Source: VMSU01 sp031400755 (lineage in GTDB: Bacteria > Desulfobacterota > Desulfobulbia > Desulfobulbales > VMSU01). Taken from it: DNA of 12,711 nt. The position numbers and the translations under genes are program-made. The notes under the pieces were generated by a model. It was not told where the DNA came from. It did no database searches and saw nothing but the letters and a program-made list of their open reading frames with translations. The stretch is taken from the NCBI GenBank assembly GCA_031400755.1, contig JANNQL010000008.1, positions 1 through 12,711 on the forward strand. Reading direction: 5' to 3'. Positions 7,098 through 12,595 of this stretch are shown in pieces; the stretch's first letter is position 1, and the number at the start of each line of letters is the position of its first letter.

Positions 7098-7372
7098 TTC
7101 CCAGCTCCCCTTGGCGAGTTGCATCATGTGTACCCTTGCCCGGATTCCGTTTGCGAGTGACATTTATGGATGGCTCAGCAGGGTATGTGGATCTCTCGCG
7201 TCGTGTAGCAAGCCCGCATGCCGGTATTTTTTCAGTTCTCAAGGATGAGACGCTTTTTTCCCAAGTGTATGTGGACTATGGTGTTGTGACATGGCCTGGT
7301 GAAATTGACCTTGCGCCTGATACAATGTACGATGCTATTCAGCAGCAAGGAGAGTGGATTTTGGGTCTGTAA
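7052..7372 (+). CDS. DUF2442 family protein
   Basis: This 106-aa protein has the DUF2442 core: WRVASCVPLPGFRLRVTFMD, GSAGYVDLSRRV, then FSVLKDETLFSQVYVDYGVV, TWPGEIDLAPDTMYDAI. The ATG at 7052 follows GGAGG by ten bases and lies inside the DUF4160 gene, a 46-base overlap. The 20 or so residues before WRVAS are not conserved-looking, and their length is set only by this start. The DUF4160-DUF2442 pair sits among recognised toxin-antitoxin modules. The DUF2442 protein would be the regulatory partner if the pair behaves as one, which is inference. No terminator is evident before the next promoter at 7454. Confidence 0.85.
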   Translation: MRTETETPQDRTAGLIPSSPWRVASCVPLPGFRLRVTFMDGSAGYVDLSRRVASPHAGIFSVLKDETLFSQVYVDYGVVTWPGEIDLAPDTMYDAIQQQGEWILGL

Positions 7373-7453
7373 CCGATGCAAGACAAAAAGACATAATGGT
7401 TGAAACGAGGGAATAAAAGAACAGACCTGCCATCCTTGCTCGCGTGGGTTTAC

Positions 7454-7482
7454 TTGACTTTTCCCCGGGTCGTTGCTAATCT
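7454..7482 (+). promoter_or_regulatory. Conserved leaderless promoter, CCDC90-family copy 3
   Basis: TTGACT, a 17-base spacer and TAATCT with extended -10 TG, six bases before the ATG at 7489. From the -35 region to codon 6 it differs from copy 1 at only about three of 53 bases, although the two proteins diverge strongly afterwards. The spacer reads CCCCGGG where copy 1 has CCCTGGG. Confidence 0.7.
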
Positions 7483-7488
7483 GACTTT

Positions 7489-7752
7489 ATGGCTACAATT
7501 ACTTTTGATACACATAAATTTGTCCGTGATCTTCAGGCATCAGGCCTTGGCGAAAAAGAATCCGAGGCCATCACCAACGCCATTAAGGACGCCCAGGCCT
7601 CGACGGATATAGCCACAAAGGGAGACATTGATTTATTGCGTCGTGACATGCGCGAAATGGAATTGCACTTGATGCACACGCTAACATTGCGCATGGGCGG
7701 CATGCTGGCTGCTGGCATGACCATCGTCGCTGCCTTGGTAAAATTGCTGTAA
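7489..7752 (+). CDS. CCDC90/DUF1640-family small anchored protein, copy 3 (intact)
   Basis: This 87-aa protein starts MATITFDTHKFVRDLQASGL (head with FDT.KF), continues with EKESEAITNAIKDAQASTDI and ATKGDIDLLRRDMREMELHL (stalk, heptad-like), and ends in a membrane anchor MGGMLAAGMTIVAALVKLL. The order matches the head-neck-stalk-anchor plan of prokaryotic MCUR1/CCDC90 homologues. The start codon is six bases from the -10 of the conserved promoter and has no Shine-Dalgarno sequence, so the message is probably leaderless. This is the only copy that opens directly at the conserved ATG and stays in frame. It is followed by a strong terminator at 7825. Confidence 0.8.
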   Translation: MATITFDTHKFVRDLQASGLGEKESEAITNAIKDAQASTDIATKGDIDLLRRDMREMELHLMHTLTLRMGGMLAAGMTIVAALVKLL

Positions 7753-7824
7753 ATCCCACAATCAAAAAGGGGCAGTTCTATTTAATCAACCATTTTTCAA
7801 CCGATTCACTCCGATGCTCCCTGA

Positions 7825-7860
7825 CCCCATCTTGGCCTATGCCGGGATGGGGTTTTCCTT
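7825..7860 (+). terminator. Rho-independent terminator after CCDC90 copy 3
   Basis: CCCCATCTTGGC pairs with GCCGGGATGGGG over 12 positions (two G-T pairs) around a CTAT loop, then TTTTCCTTT. It is nearly the same hairpin as the minus-strand terminator at 1058-1094. A flanking 10-bp inverted repeat (7792-7801 and 7911-7920) surrounds it. Nothing else is visible between 7753 and 7932. Confidence 0.75.
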
Positions 7861-7932
7861 TGTCCTTCTCACGCTTCTGGCCCTCTTCATAATAAGGCCG
7901 TACGCCATTTGTTGAAAAATAAATCGTAAAGC

Positions 7933-8352
7933 CTACTCCAGGCAGAGTATCAGCCGTTTCCCCAAGACTGCCGCTGCCCGGTCAAGCTGCCGAAGCGTTG
8001 GCCAATGGTGTGGATTTTCGAGCCGCTGAGCCGCAGGCCATGAGGTGTCAAGCGCTCTGGCGAGCACTGATAGTGGTTGATCACCACGTTCCTTGCGGAT
8101 GAGGAGGGCCGCCTGCACCTGTGTATCTGGGGCAATCAACCTTATATCGTCTCCCTCTACTAGGGATGGATAAGGGATTTCATGGCCATTATCTAACCGA
8201 AATCCAAGTATGCCACTTAGCGCTTCTCTGGCGTTCAACTCCGCCTCCTCAATGGTTTCACCGTCAGTCATTGCTTCAGGGATGTCAATAAACTGAACAA
8301 AATATCCGCCTTCTGGCTCCTTTTGAAAGTGGGCCGGGTAAATTAGTTTCAT
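7933..8352 (-). CDS. hicB: HicB family antitoxin with HTH domain
   Basis: This 139-aa protein has an N-terminal HicB fold (residues 1 to about 70): MKLIYPAHFQKEPEGGYFVQ, FIDIPEAMTDGETIEEA and NAREALSGILGFRLDNGHEI. The C-terminal helix-turn-helix domain (about 92-137) contains LSVLARALDTSWPAAQRLEN and PTLRQLDRAAAVLGKRL. It should neutralise the adjacent HicA and bind the operator upstream of hicA to repress the operon. Its ATG overlaps the hicA stop by four bases (ATGA), typical of translationally coupled toxin-first HicAB operons. The first TA module on this strand converges on CCDC90 copy 3. Confidence 0.9.
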   Translation of the reverse strand: MKLIYPAHFQKEPEGGYFVQFIDIPEAMTDGETIEEAELNAREALSGILGFRLDNGHEIPYPSLVEGDDIRLIAPDTQVQAALLIRKERGDQPLSVLARALDTSWPAAQRLENPHHWPTLRQLDRAAAVLGKRLILCLE

Positions 8353-8534
8353 TTGAGATTAACTCCCGTTTGTTTTTGTAGGCCAGAAATCAGACCGGGC
8401 TTTAAGTCCCGGCCGCCATGAACTGGCACAGATACCGCGAGTCCTTCATACACCATGATATGATGACTACCATTGATACGATCAAGCCGCCATCCGGCTT
8501 CTTCCAGCTTCTTTATGCTTTGCTTCCCGTTCAT
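8349..8534 (-). CDS. hicA: HicA family mRNA-interferase toxin
   Basis: This 61-aa protein reads MNGKQSIKKLEEAGWRLDRI, NGSHHIMVYEGLAVSVPVHG and GRDLKPGLISGLQKQTGVN. It is a complete dsRBD-like HicA with the catalytic histidine in GSHH (His24). HicA cleaves mRNA until bound by HicB. The ATG at 8534 is preferred over a TTG six codons upstream because family members begin at MNGK; neither has a good Shine-Dalgarno sequence. The hicB ATG overlaps its stop. The palindrome TTGATATATCAA lies seven bases upstream of this start. Confidence 0.9.
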   Translation of the reverse strand: MNGKQSIKKLEEAGWRLDRINGSHHIMVYEGLAVSVPVHGGRDLKPGLISGLQKQTGVNLK

Positions 8535-8540
8535 GTTTAG

Positions 8541-8552
8541 TTGATATATCAA
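8541..8552. promoter_or_regulatory. Perfect 12-bp palindrome, candidate HicB operator
   Basis: TTGATATATCAA lies immediately upstream of hicA. Further TGATA/TATCA half-sites continue through the 96-bp AT-rich gap to the divergent second module (for example 8554-8560 and 8608-8625). Placement over the hicA start and promoter fits autorepression by an HTH antitoxin. Binding is inferred. Confidence 0.55.
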
Positions 8553-8596
8553 TTTTGATAATAAAGCAAGACCTAGCTCACAATAAATGAAATATC

Positions 8597-8625
8597 TTGA
8601 ACAATAGTATCAATAATAATATCAT
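8597..8625 (+). promoter_or_regulatory. Candidate promoter of the second HicAB-type operon
   Basis: TTGAAC, 17 bases, then TATCAT, with five bases to the ATG at 8631. There is no Shine-Dalgarno sequence, so this operon may also start as a leaderless message. The region contains repeated TATCA half-sites (8608-8612 and 8620-8624). Confidence 0.45.
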
Positions 8626-8630
8626 TACGC

Positions 8631-8885
8631 ATGAAGAAAATCCTTGGAATCCTCAATGCCGCACGAGCAAATCCAGCAAACGTCAAGTTTTCTGATTGGT
8701 GTCTTGTTTGCGAGCACTTCTTTGGAGCACCACGGCGGAAGGGAACCAGCCATTGCGTGTATAAAACCCCTTGGCTTGCAGACCCTCGGGTTAATATTCA
8801 GCGCCAAGGAAACATGGCCAAACCATATCAAGTTCGCCAGGTCTTAAAGGCGATCGACAAACTGGAGCATGAGCATGGCAAATAA
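8631..8885 (+). CDS. HicA-like toxin of a second HicAB-type module
   Basis: This 84-aa protein reads MKKILGILNAARANPANVKF, SDWCLVCEHFFGAPRRKGTS, HCVYKTPWLADPRVNIQRQG and NMAKPYQVRQVLKAIDKLEH. The ending (N.QR.GNMAKPYQVRQVL..I) is characteristic of the HicA subfamily paired with RHH-type HicB antitoxins. The GSHH motif appears as KGTSHC, keeping one histidine (His41). It overlaps the downstream antitoxin by 11 bases, toxin first. The start is supported by position: the promoter-like sequence ends five bases before it. No ribosome site is visible. Enzymatic activity is inferred from family. Confidence 0.75.
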   Translation: MKKILGILNAARANPANVKFSDWCLVCEHFFGAPRRKGTSHCVYKTPWLADPRVNIQRQGNMAKPYQVRQVLKAIDKLEHEHGK

Positions 8886-9204
8886 AGACCACTACACCTA
8901 TCGCGTCACCTGGTCCACAGAGGACCAGGAATATGTCGGTATTTGCGCCGAATTCCCTTCTCTCAGTTGGCTTGCCGAGTCTCAGGAGGAGGCCTTGGCC
9001 GGAACCATATCTCTAGTCGCCGACACGGTGGCCGACATGGAAGCGAATGGAGAGCGTGTTGTCACGCCGATAGCGGACAGGACCTACAGTGGCAGATTCA
9101 TGGTCCGTGTGCCGCCGGATACTCACCGTTCGCTAGCCATCAAAGCTGCTGAAGATGGTGTCAGCCTTAATCGAGTCGTCAGCGAAAAACTGGCAAGCAC
9201 ATAG
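8875..9204 (+). CDS. HicB family antitoxin with Arc/RHH DNA-binding domain
   Basis: This 109-aa protein has an N-terminal HicB-like domain (about 1-55: HYTYRVTWSTEDQEYVGICA, EFPSLSWLAESQEEALAGTI). It has a C-terminal ribbon-helix-helix domain (about 70-107: SGRFMVRVPPDTHRSLAIKA, AEDGVSLNRVVSEKLAS). The ATG at 8875 is chosen because GGAG lies seven bases upstream; the ATG six bases earlier is too close to that site. It overlaps the toxin by 11 bases. The domain pairing differs from the neighbouring HTH-type HicB, so the two modules are distinct lineages rather than a local duplication. It should repress its own promoter through the RHH domain. Confidence 0.85.
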   Translation: MANKDHYTYRVTWSTEDQEYVGICAEFPSLSWLAESQEEALAGTISLVADTVADMEANGERVVTPIADRTYSGRFMVRVPPDTHRSLAIKAAEDGVSLNRVVSEKLAST

Positions 9205-9242
9205 CCTTACTTTATGTTTTGGGGGTTACTGTTTGGGCCTAC

Positions 9243-9271
9243 TTGACCTTTCCCTGGGACGTTGCTAATCT
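9243..9271 (+). promoter_or_regulatory. Conserved leaderless promoter, CCDC90-family copy 4
   Basis: TTGACC, a 17-base spacer and TAATCT with extended -10 TG, six bases before the ATG at 9278. This is the fourth occurrence of the module, 39 bases after the second HicB stop. Confidence 0.7.
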
Positions 9272-9277
9272 GCACGT

Positions 9278-9310
9278 ATGGCTACAAATACCTTTAACAC
9301 CTTATTCTAA
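9278..9310 (+). CDS. Ten-codon minicistron MATNTFNTLF, coupled to CCDC90-family copy 4
   Basis: The ATG at the conserved promoter opens MATNTFNTLF, then TAA overlaps the main ATG as TAATG. The peptide is clearly a duplicate of the family N-terminus (compare MATITFDTLKF in copy 1). The matching minicistron before copy 2 differs by two residues. Confidence 0.5.
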   Translation: MATNTFNTLF

Positions 9311-9552
9311 TGACAACTACCCCTTTTGACACTTACAAATTCATCCTAAAACTCAAGGATTTCGGCATGCAAGAACAGCAGGCCAAGGCGATCCTCGAGA
9401 CCATCCAGGAAGCTCACGAAGCCGCCGACCTTGTCACCAAGCAGGATTTAACCGCTGCACTCGCCGAGACCAAGCTAGACATAATTAAGTGGGTGGCGGG
9501 GATGTTGCTCGCCCAATCAGCCGTTATCGCCGCGCTCGCCAAGTTACTCTAG
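9310..9552 (+). CDS. CCDC90/DUF1640-family small anchored protein, copy 4
   Basis: This 80-aa protein is nearly identical to copy 2: MTTTPFDTYKFILKLKDFGM, the same stalk, and the anchor IIKWVAGMLLAQSAVIAALA. There are three amino acid differences: Thr5 to Pro, Ser18 to Phe, Ile72 to Val. The coding sequence is about 96% identical to copy 2, while the promoter and minicistron upstream are only about 86% identical (10 differences in 74 bases). Sequence after the stop is unrelated. Translation appears to depend on the overlapping minicistron, as no ribosome site is present. The intergenic stretch to 9684 shows only a small CCCACA/TGTGGG hairpin. Confidence 0.75.
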   Translation: MTTTPFDTYKFILKLKDFGMQEQQAKAILETIQEAHEAADLVTKQDLTAALAETKLDIIKWVAGMLLAQSAVIAALAKLL

Positions 9553-9684
9553 CCATTGGCGGGAGTGGGGGGGATTGCCCCGAAGACGCGTGGTTATTGC
9601 TTCACCCACACACCTACTACTGTGGGTCGCTGGCGATCCTGACCGGCTATCGACAAAAGCGCGCACCTTTTTTTCTCTTCTTTT

Positions 9685-10008
9685 TTATCGCAAAATCCTT
9701 TGCTGCAACAACGTCTGGATATCCCTCCGACCATCCAGTACAGTGTGAACAATGACGCTGTCAGAGCTAATGGTATAAACAATCCGATACGGCTTGAAGT
9801 GGATTTCCCGATATTCACGGATACCGATTCGCTCCAGTTCCGGCGGAAAGTGGCCTCGTTCAGGCATTTCAGCCAAACCGGCAACAACGCGCTCCAATCC
9901 GTCCAACAGCTTATCGGCCCGCTCGGGCGACTCGTTCAACTCGATATACCGATGGATGTCGTAGAGGTCCCACTCAGCCACCTCGACCATCACGACGCGA
10001 TACTTCAC
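9685..10008 (-). CDS. parE: RelE/ParE superfamily toxin
   Basis: This 107-aa protein has the ParE-like order of elements: MKYRVVMVEVAEWDLYDIHR, YIELNESPERADKLLDGLER and VVAGLAEMPERGHFPPELER, then YREIHFKPYRIVYTISSDSV and IVHTVLDGRRDIQTLLQQRI. The basic, beta-rich C-terminal half with KPYRIVY and DGRRD is typical. Members poison gyrase (ParE) or cleave mRNA (RelE); sequence alone does not decide which here. The ATG overlaps the antitoxin stop by four bases, giving the usual antitoxin-first operon. Confidence 0.88.
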   Translation of the reverse strand: MKYRVVMVEVAEWDLYDIHRYIELNESPERADKLLDGLERVVAGLAEMPERGHFPPELERIGIREYREIHFKPYRIVYTISSDSVIVHTVLDGRRDIQTLLQQRILR

Positions 10009-10289
10009 AACTGCCGCCGCCGTCTGATTTTATCTCTTACGCCGGTAAAGACGGCATCCAGCGGCTTGACTCGTCCCGCCTCCAAATCCTTGCGGCCTAA
10101 AGCAAGAATCTTCAGTAGCGCCAGACTTTCCTGAATACGCTCGTATTCGCCAATATCCTGAAGGACCGCCTTTGCCTCACCATTCTGAGTAATTACGATA
10201 GTTGACTGATTTACAGCTATCTCGCGAATGATATCGGCGGCATGCGCCTTGACGTAACTGATTGGTTTGACTGTGTGTTGAAGCAACAT
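10005..10289 (-). CDS. Phd/YefM family antitoxin
   Basis: This 94-aa protein shows the Phd/YefM N-terminal dimerisation and DNA-binding fold: VKPISYVKAHAADIIREIAV, NQSTIVITQNGEAKAVLQDI, EYERIQESLALLKILAL. It has an extended basic toxin-binding tail (GRKDLEAGRVKPLDAVF ending KIRRRRQL). GGGAGG lies nine bases before the ATG. It should neutralise the downstream ParE-like toxin and repress the operon through the repeats just upstream at 10321-10338. Confidence 0.9.
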   Translation of the reverse strand: MLLQHTVKPISYVKAHAADIIREIAVNQSTIVITQNGEAKAVLQDIGEYERIQESLALLKILALGRKDLEAGRVKPLDAVFTGVRDKIRRRRQL

Positions 10290-10320
10290 ATTCGCCGTCC
10301 TCCCTGAGGTTGTGGTTTTA

Positions 10321-10338
10321 ATTCAGTCTACATTCAGT
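10321..10338. promoter_or_regulatory. Direct repeats, candidate antitoxin operator
   Basis: ATTCAGT occurs at 10321-10327 and 10332-10338, 11 bp apart, about one helical turn, upstream of the Phd/YefM start. The spacing suits side-by-side binding of antitoxin dimers. Binding is inferred. Confidence 0.4.
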
Positions 10339-10369
10339 TCTGTGAATTGGCAAGGAGAATGAAAAAAAG

Positions 10370-10384
10370 TCCTCAGTCCTTCTC
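10370..10384 (-). repeat. Heptamer repeat remnant (GGACTGA type, inverted)
   Basis: On the minus strand GGACTGA then GGACT runs into a T7 tract, directly after the TonB receptor stop codon. It is the same 7-bp repeat as the array at 12365-12435, so the receptor gene carries this repeat at both ends. Confidence 0.6.
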
Positions 10385-10385
10385 T

Positions 10386-12533
10386 TCAAAACCCCCATTC
10401 CCAGCCAATCGAGGCCCGCAAGGGCGGGCCGGCCACAGGGCCGAAGATGTCGGACTGCTGGTAGTCCTGGTCCAGGAGATTGCCGACCCGCAGGGTCAGG
10501 CTGTCATGGTCGGGGCGAAAGCCGGGGCGACGGTAGGTGAGGTCGATGAGCAAGGGGTTGGAGTAGCTACCCGCCACTGCCCCTTTTTCGTAGTTGAACT
10601 CCTGCTCGCCGCCGGTGCGGCCGCTGACCGACAGGTTGTGGCCAGGGCCAATCTTCCAGTTGAGCCCGAGGTTGGCCAGCCAACGCGGGCCCTGCTCAAA
10701 GGGCGTGGACCATTCTTCAATCACCGGCACCTGCGTACCGTTCGGCCGGATAATATAACGCACGATGCGGAAGCGCTCCTCGCCGCTGGCGGCAGCCAAA
10801 AGGGTCAGGCCGGCGTTCAGTTCCAGGGCGCGGCCCAAGGGGGTGCGGAAGGCCAGTTCAACCCCATCCGTTTGCTGAGCTGAGGGCAGCGAGAGGCCGC
10901 CGTAAGGGTCTTCGGTGCGATGGTCCTCCAGGCTGCTCTGAAACAGGGTCAACTCCAGCAATTGATCAGGGGTCGGGTTCCAGGCCAGTTGGGCGCTCGC
11001 GGTGCGGATCGACTCCGGCTCGAATTGCAGGTTGTCAAAGAGCTGGCTTGAGTAAGGGCTGCGGAAGGCGGTGCCATAGGTGGCCTTGAAGCGGAGGGTG
11101 TCGGTCAGGGGGCGGTTGAGGCCCAGGCTATAGGTGTGGGTGGAGCCATACTGGCTGTGATCGTCCAGGCGACGCCCCGCCCACCACTCGGTCTCACCCC
11201 ATTGATAACGGAACTGGCCAAAGAGCGAGGCGAGGTCGTTGTCGAAGTCGGCCTGTCCCACCCGGGGGACGAGCAGGTTCTCGGGCGCCAAAAAATCGGG
11301 CAGAAAGCCTTCCCGGACCACAGCCCCGTCCACCATGTTCCGACGCCAGGAAGTGCCGACGGTGAACAGGCCGCGGGACAGCAGCCGCCGGTCCCAAAGC
11401 ATCTCCAGATGGACGACCCGGTTGCGCTGCTCGCGGGCGATGTCGGCATCTTTGATGCGGTATTCGATCTCCTGCAGGAAACCGGACACGGTATAGTGTG
11501 ACGGCCCCTTCACCTTACTGACCGTGGCCTTGAGCAGGTTGACCGGCGCCTCTTTTTCCCCTGGCCAGCGCAGGTCGCCGCTGACGTTTTGCATGACATA
11601 GCGCCGGGTGAAGTCCGACCAGCGGCCGGTGAGGTGCAGCCAATCGCCGTAGTTCATGGTGCCGACCAGCTCCCCGTAGTTGGAGGGATCAAGCGTCTCG
11701 CTCACGGTCTGGCCGGCGGTCTGGGCGACAGTGAAGTCCGGCGCATAATACTCTTCGCGATCACCGGCCACGGCCAGGAAGCTGTCCCAGTCCTGATGCG
11801 GCAGGCCCCAAGTGATCGTGGCGCTCTGCCGCAGATCACTGTCCACCAGCAGCCCGGTCTCAAGCCCTGGCTGCTGCCGACCACGCCGGGGCACGATGTT
11901 GACCACCCCGGCAAAGGCATCCGGCCCCCAAAGGATCGAACCAGGCCCGCGGACGATCTCCACCCGATCGACGGCGACCAGGGAAATCTCCCGGTCCAGC
12001 ATCCCAAGGCTCTTGGTGACATCGGTGGTGATCGGCACCCCATCATAAAGGAAGAGAACGGAGTCCGGCAGACCGCGCAGGTAGGAGGCCGTTCCCCGGC
12101 CCCGGGCCGCCATGAAGAAACCGGGCTGCTGGGCCAGCAGTTCGGCCAGGGTCTGATAACCATGGCGCTCGATCTCATCACGACCGATGACCGTAACCAT
12201 GGCCGGGGCGGCATCAGGGGCTTCCGGCTGCCGGGAAGCAACGGTCACCACCGGCAAGGTCTCGCCGACAAACATGAGCATGGTGTCCTCGGGCACCGGT
12301 AAATTATCATCGGACACCGGTAAAGTGGTAGCGAATAGGATGGAGGGGCAGAAGAAGAAGATTAGGACTAAGGACTTAGGACTGAGGACTGAGTGGAGGG
12401 AACAGCAGGACTGAGGACTGAGGGCTGAGGCCTGAGTCGAAGGGTCTACAATCAGGCCTTGCCTTTGGCGACAGATTCCAGCAGCGAGCGCGGCCAATCC
12501 GTTCACTATTCTCCGTCCAATCTTTATGATCAT
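10386..12533 (-). CDS. TonB-dependent outer-membrane receptor
   Basis: This 715-aa protein has an N-terminal plug (about 110-215) with TVIGRDEIERHGYQTLAELL, YLRGLPDSVLFLYDGVPI and the hallmark VEIVRGPGSILWGPDAFAGV. A 22-strand-type barrel follows, ending in an aromatic C-terminus (SIGWEWGF). A TonB box is likely in ETLPVVTVAS (about 91-100). It imports an unidentified ligand through the outer membrane using TonB energy. The start at 12533 is chosen because GGGAG lies five bases upstream. Earlier in-frame ATGs, including the one at 12602 in a repeat, are poorer. Residues 1-20 (MIIKIGRRIVNGLAALAAGI) and 54-68 (SLVLIFFFCPSILFA) are both hydrophobic. They are separated by about 30 residues encoded largely by a 7-bp repeat array, so the signal peptide region looks disrupted or remodelled. 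Confidence 0.85.
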   Translation of the reverse strand: MIIKIGRRIVNGLAALAAGICRQRQGLIVDPSTQASALSPQSCCSLHSVLSPKSLVLIFFFCPSILFATTLPVSDDNLPVPEDTMLMFVGETLPVVTVASRQPEAPDAAPAMVTVIGRDEIERHGYQTLAELLAQQPGFFMAARGRGTASYLRGLPDSVLFLYDGVPITTDVTKSLGMLDREISLVAVDRVEIVRGPGSILWGPDAFAGVVNIVPRRGRQQPGLETGLLVDSDLRQSATITWGLPHQDWDSFLAVAGDREEYYAPDFTVAQTAGQTVSETLDPSNYGELVGTMNYGDWLHLTGRWSDFTRRYVMQNVSGDLRWPGEKEAPVNLLKATVSKVKGPSHYTVSGFLQEIEYRIKDADIAREQRNRVVHLEMLWDRRLLSRGLFTVGTSWRRNMVDGAVVREGFLPDFLAPENLLVPRVGQADFDNDLASLFGQFRYQWGETEWWAGRRLDDHSQYGSTHTYSLGLNRPLTDTLRFKATYGTAFRSPYSSQLFDNLQFEPESIRTASAQLAWNPTPDQLLELTLFQSSLEDHRTEDPYGGLSLPSAQQTDGVELAFRTPLGRALELNAGLTLLAAASGEERFRIVRYIIRPNGTQVPVIEEWSTPFEQGPRWLANLGLNWKIGPGHNLSVSGRTGGEQEFNYEKGAVAGSYSNPLLIDLTYRRPGFRPDHDSLTLRVGNLLDQDYQQSDIFGPVAGPPLRASIGWEWGF
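12365..12435 (+). repeat. Tandem 7-bp repeat array inside the TonB receptor leader region
   Basis: Four units (GGACTAA, GGACTTA, GGACTGA, GGACTGA; 12365-12392), a 15-base interruption, then four more (GGACTGA twice, GGGCTGA, GGCCTGA; 12408-12435). On the coding strand they yield the SPQS-type residues of the receptor N-terminus. Seven is not a multiple of three, so a unit gain or loss would shift the receptor frame. Confidence 0.8.
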
Positions 12534-12595
12534 ATGTTCTCCCTTCAGCATCCCCATCTCTTCCCTTGACAACTTCCAAGTAACTTCATTTTTAT

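Noticed and set aside
7792..7920. Element bounded by ATTTTTCAAC / GTTGAAAAAT
   Set aside because: The 10-bp AT-rich arms could arise by chance and match no other copy here. Only the internal terminator is well supported.
5980..9552. Integron cassette array
   Set aside because: No attC-type cores with paired arms recur at the module junctions, no integrase is present, and modules lie on both strands.
9604..9625. CCCACA/TGTGGG hairpin after CCDC90 copy 4
   Set aside because: The stem is short with no adjacent T-tract, too weak to call a terminator.
11589..12302. Plus-strand open frame of 237 codons
   Set aside because: It lies wholly antisense to the TonB receptor plug and barrel, and its Gly/Pro/His-rich product looks like GC-driven shadow coding.
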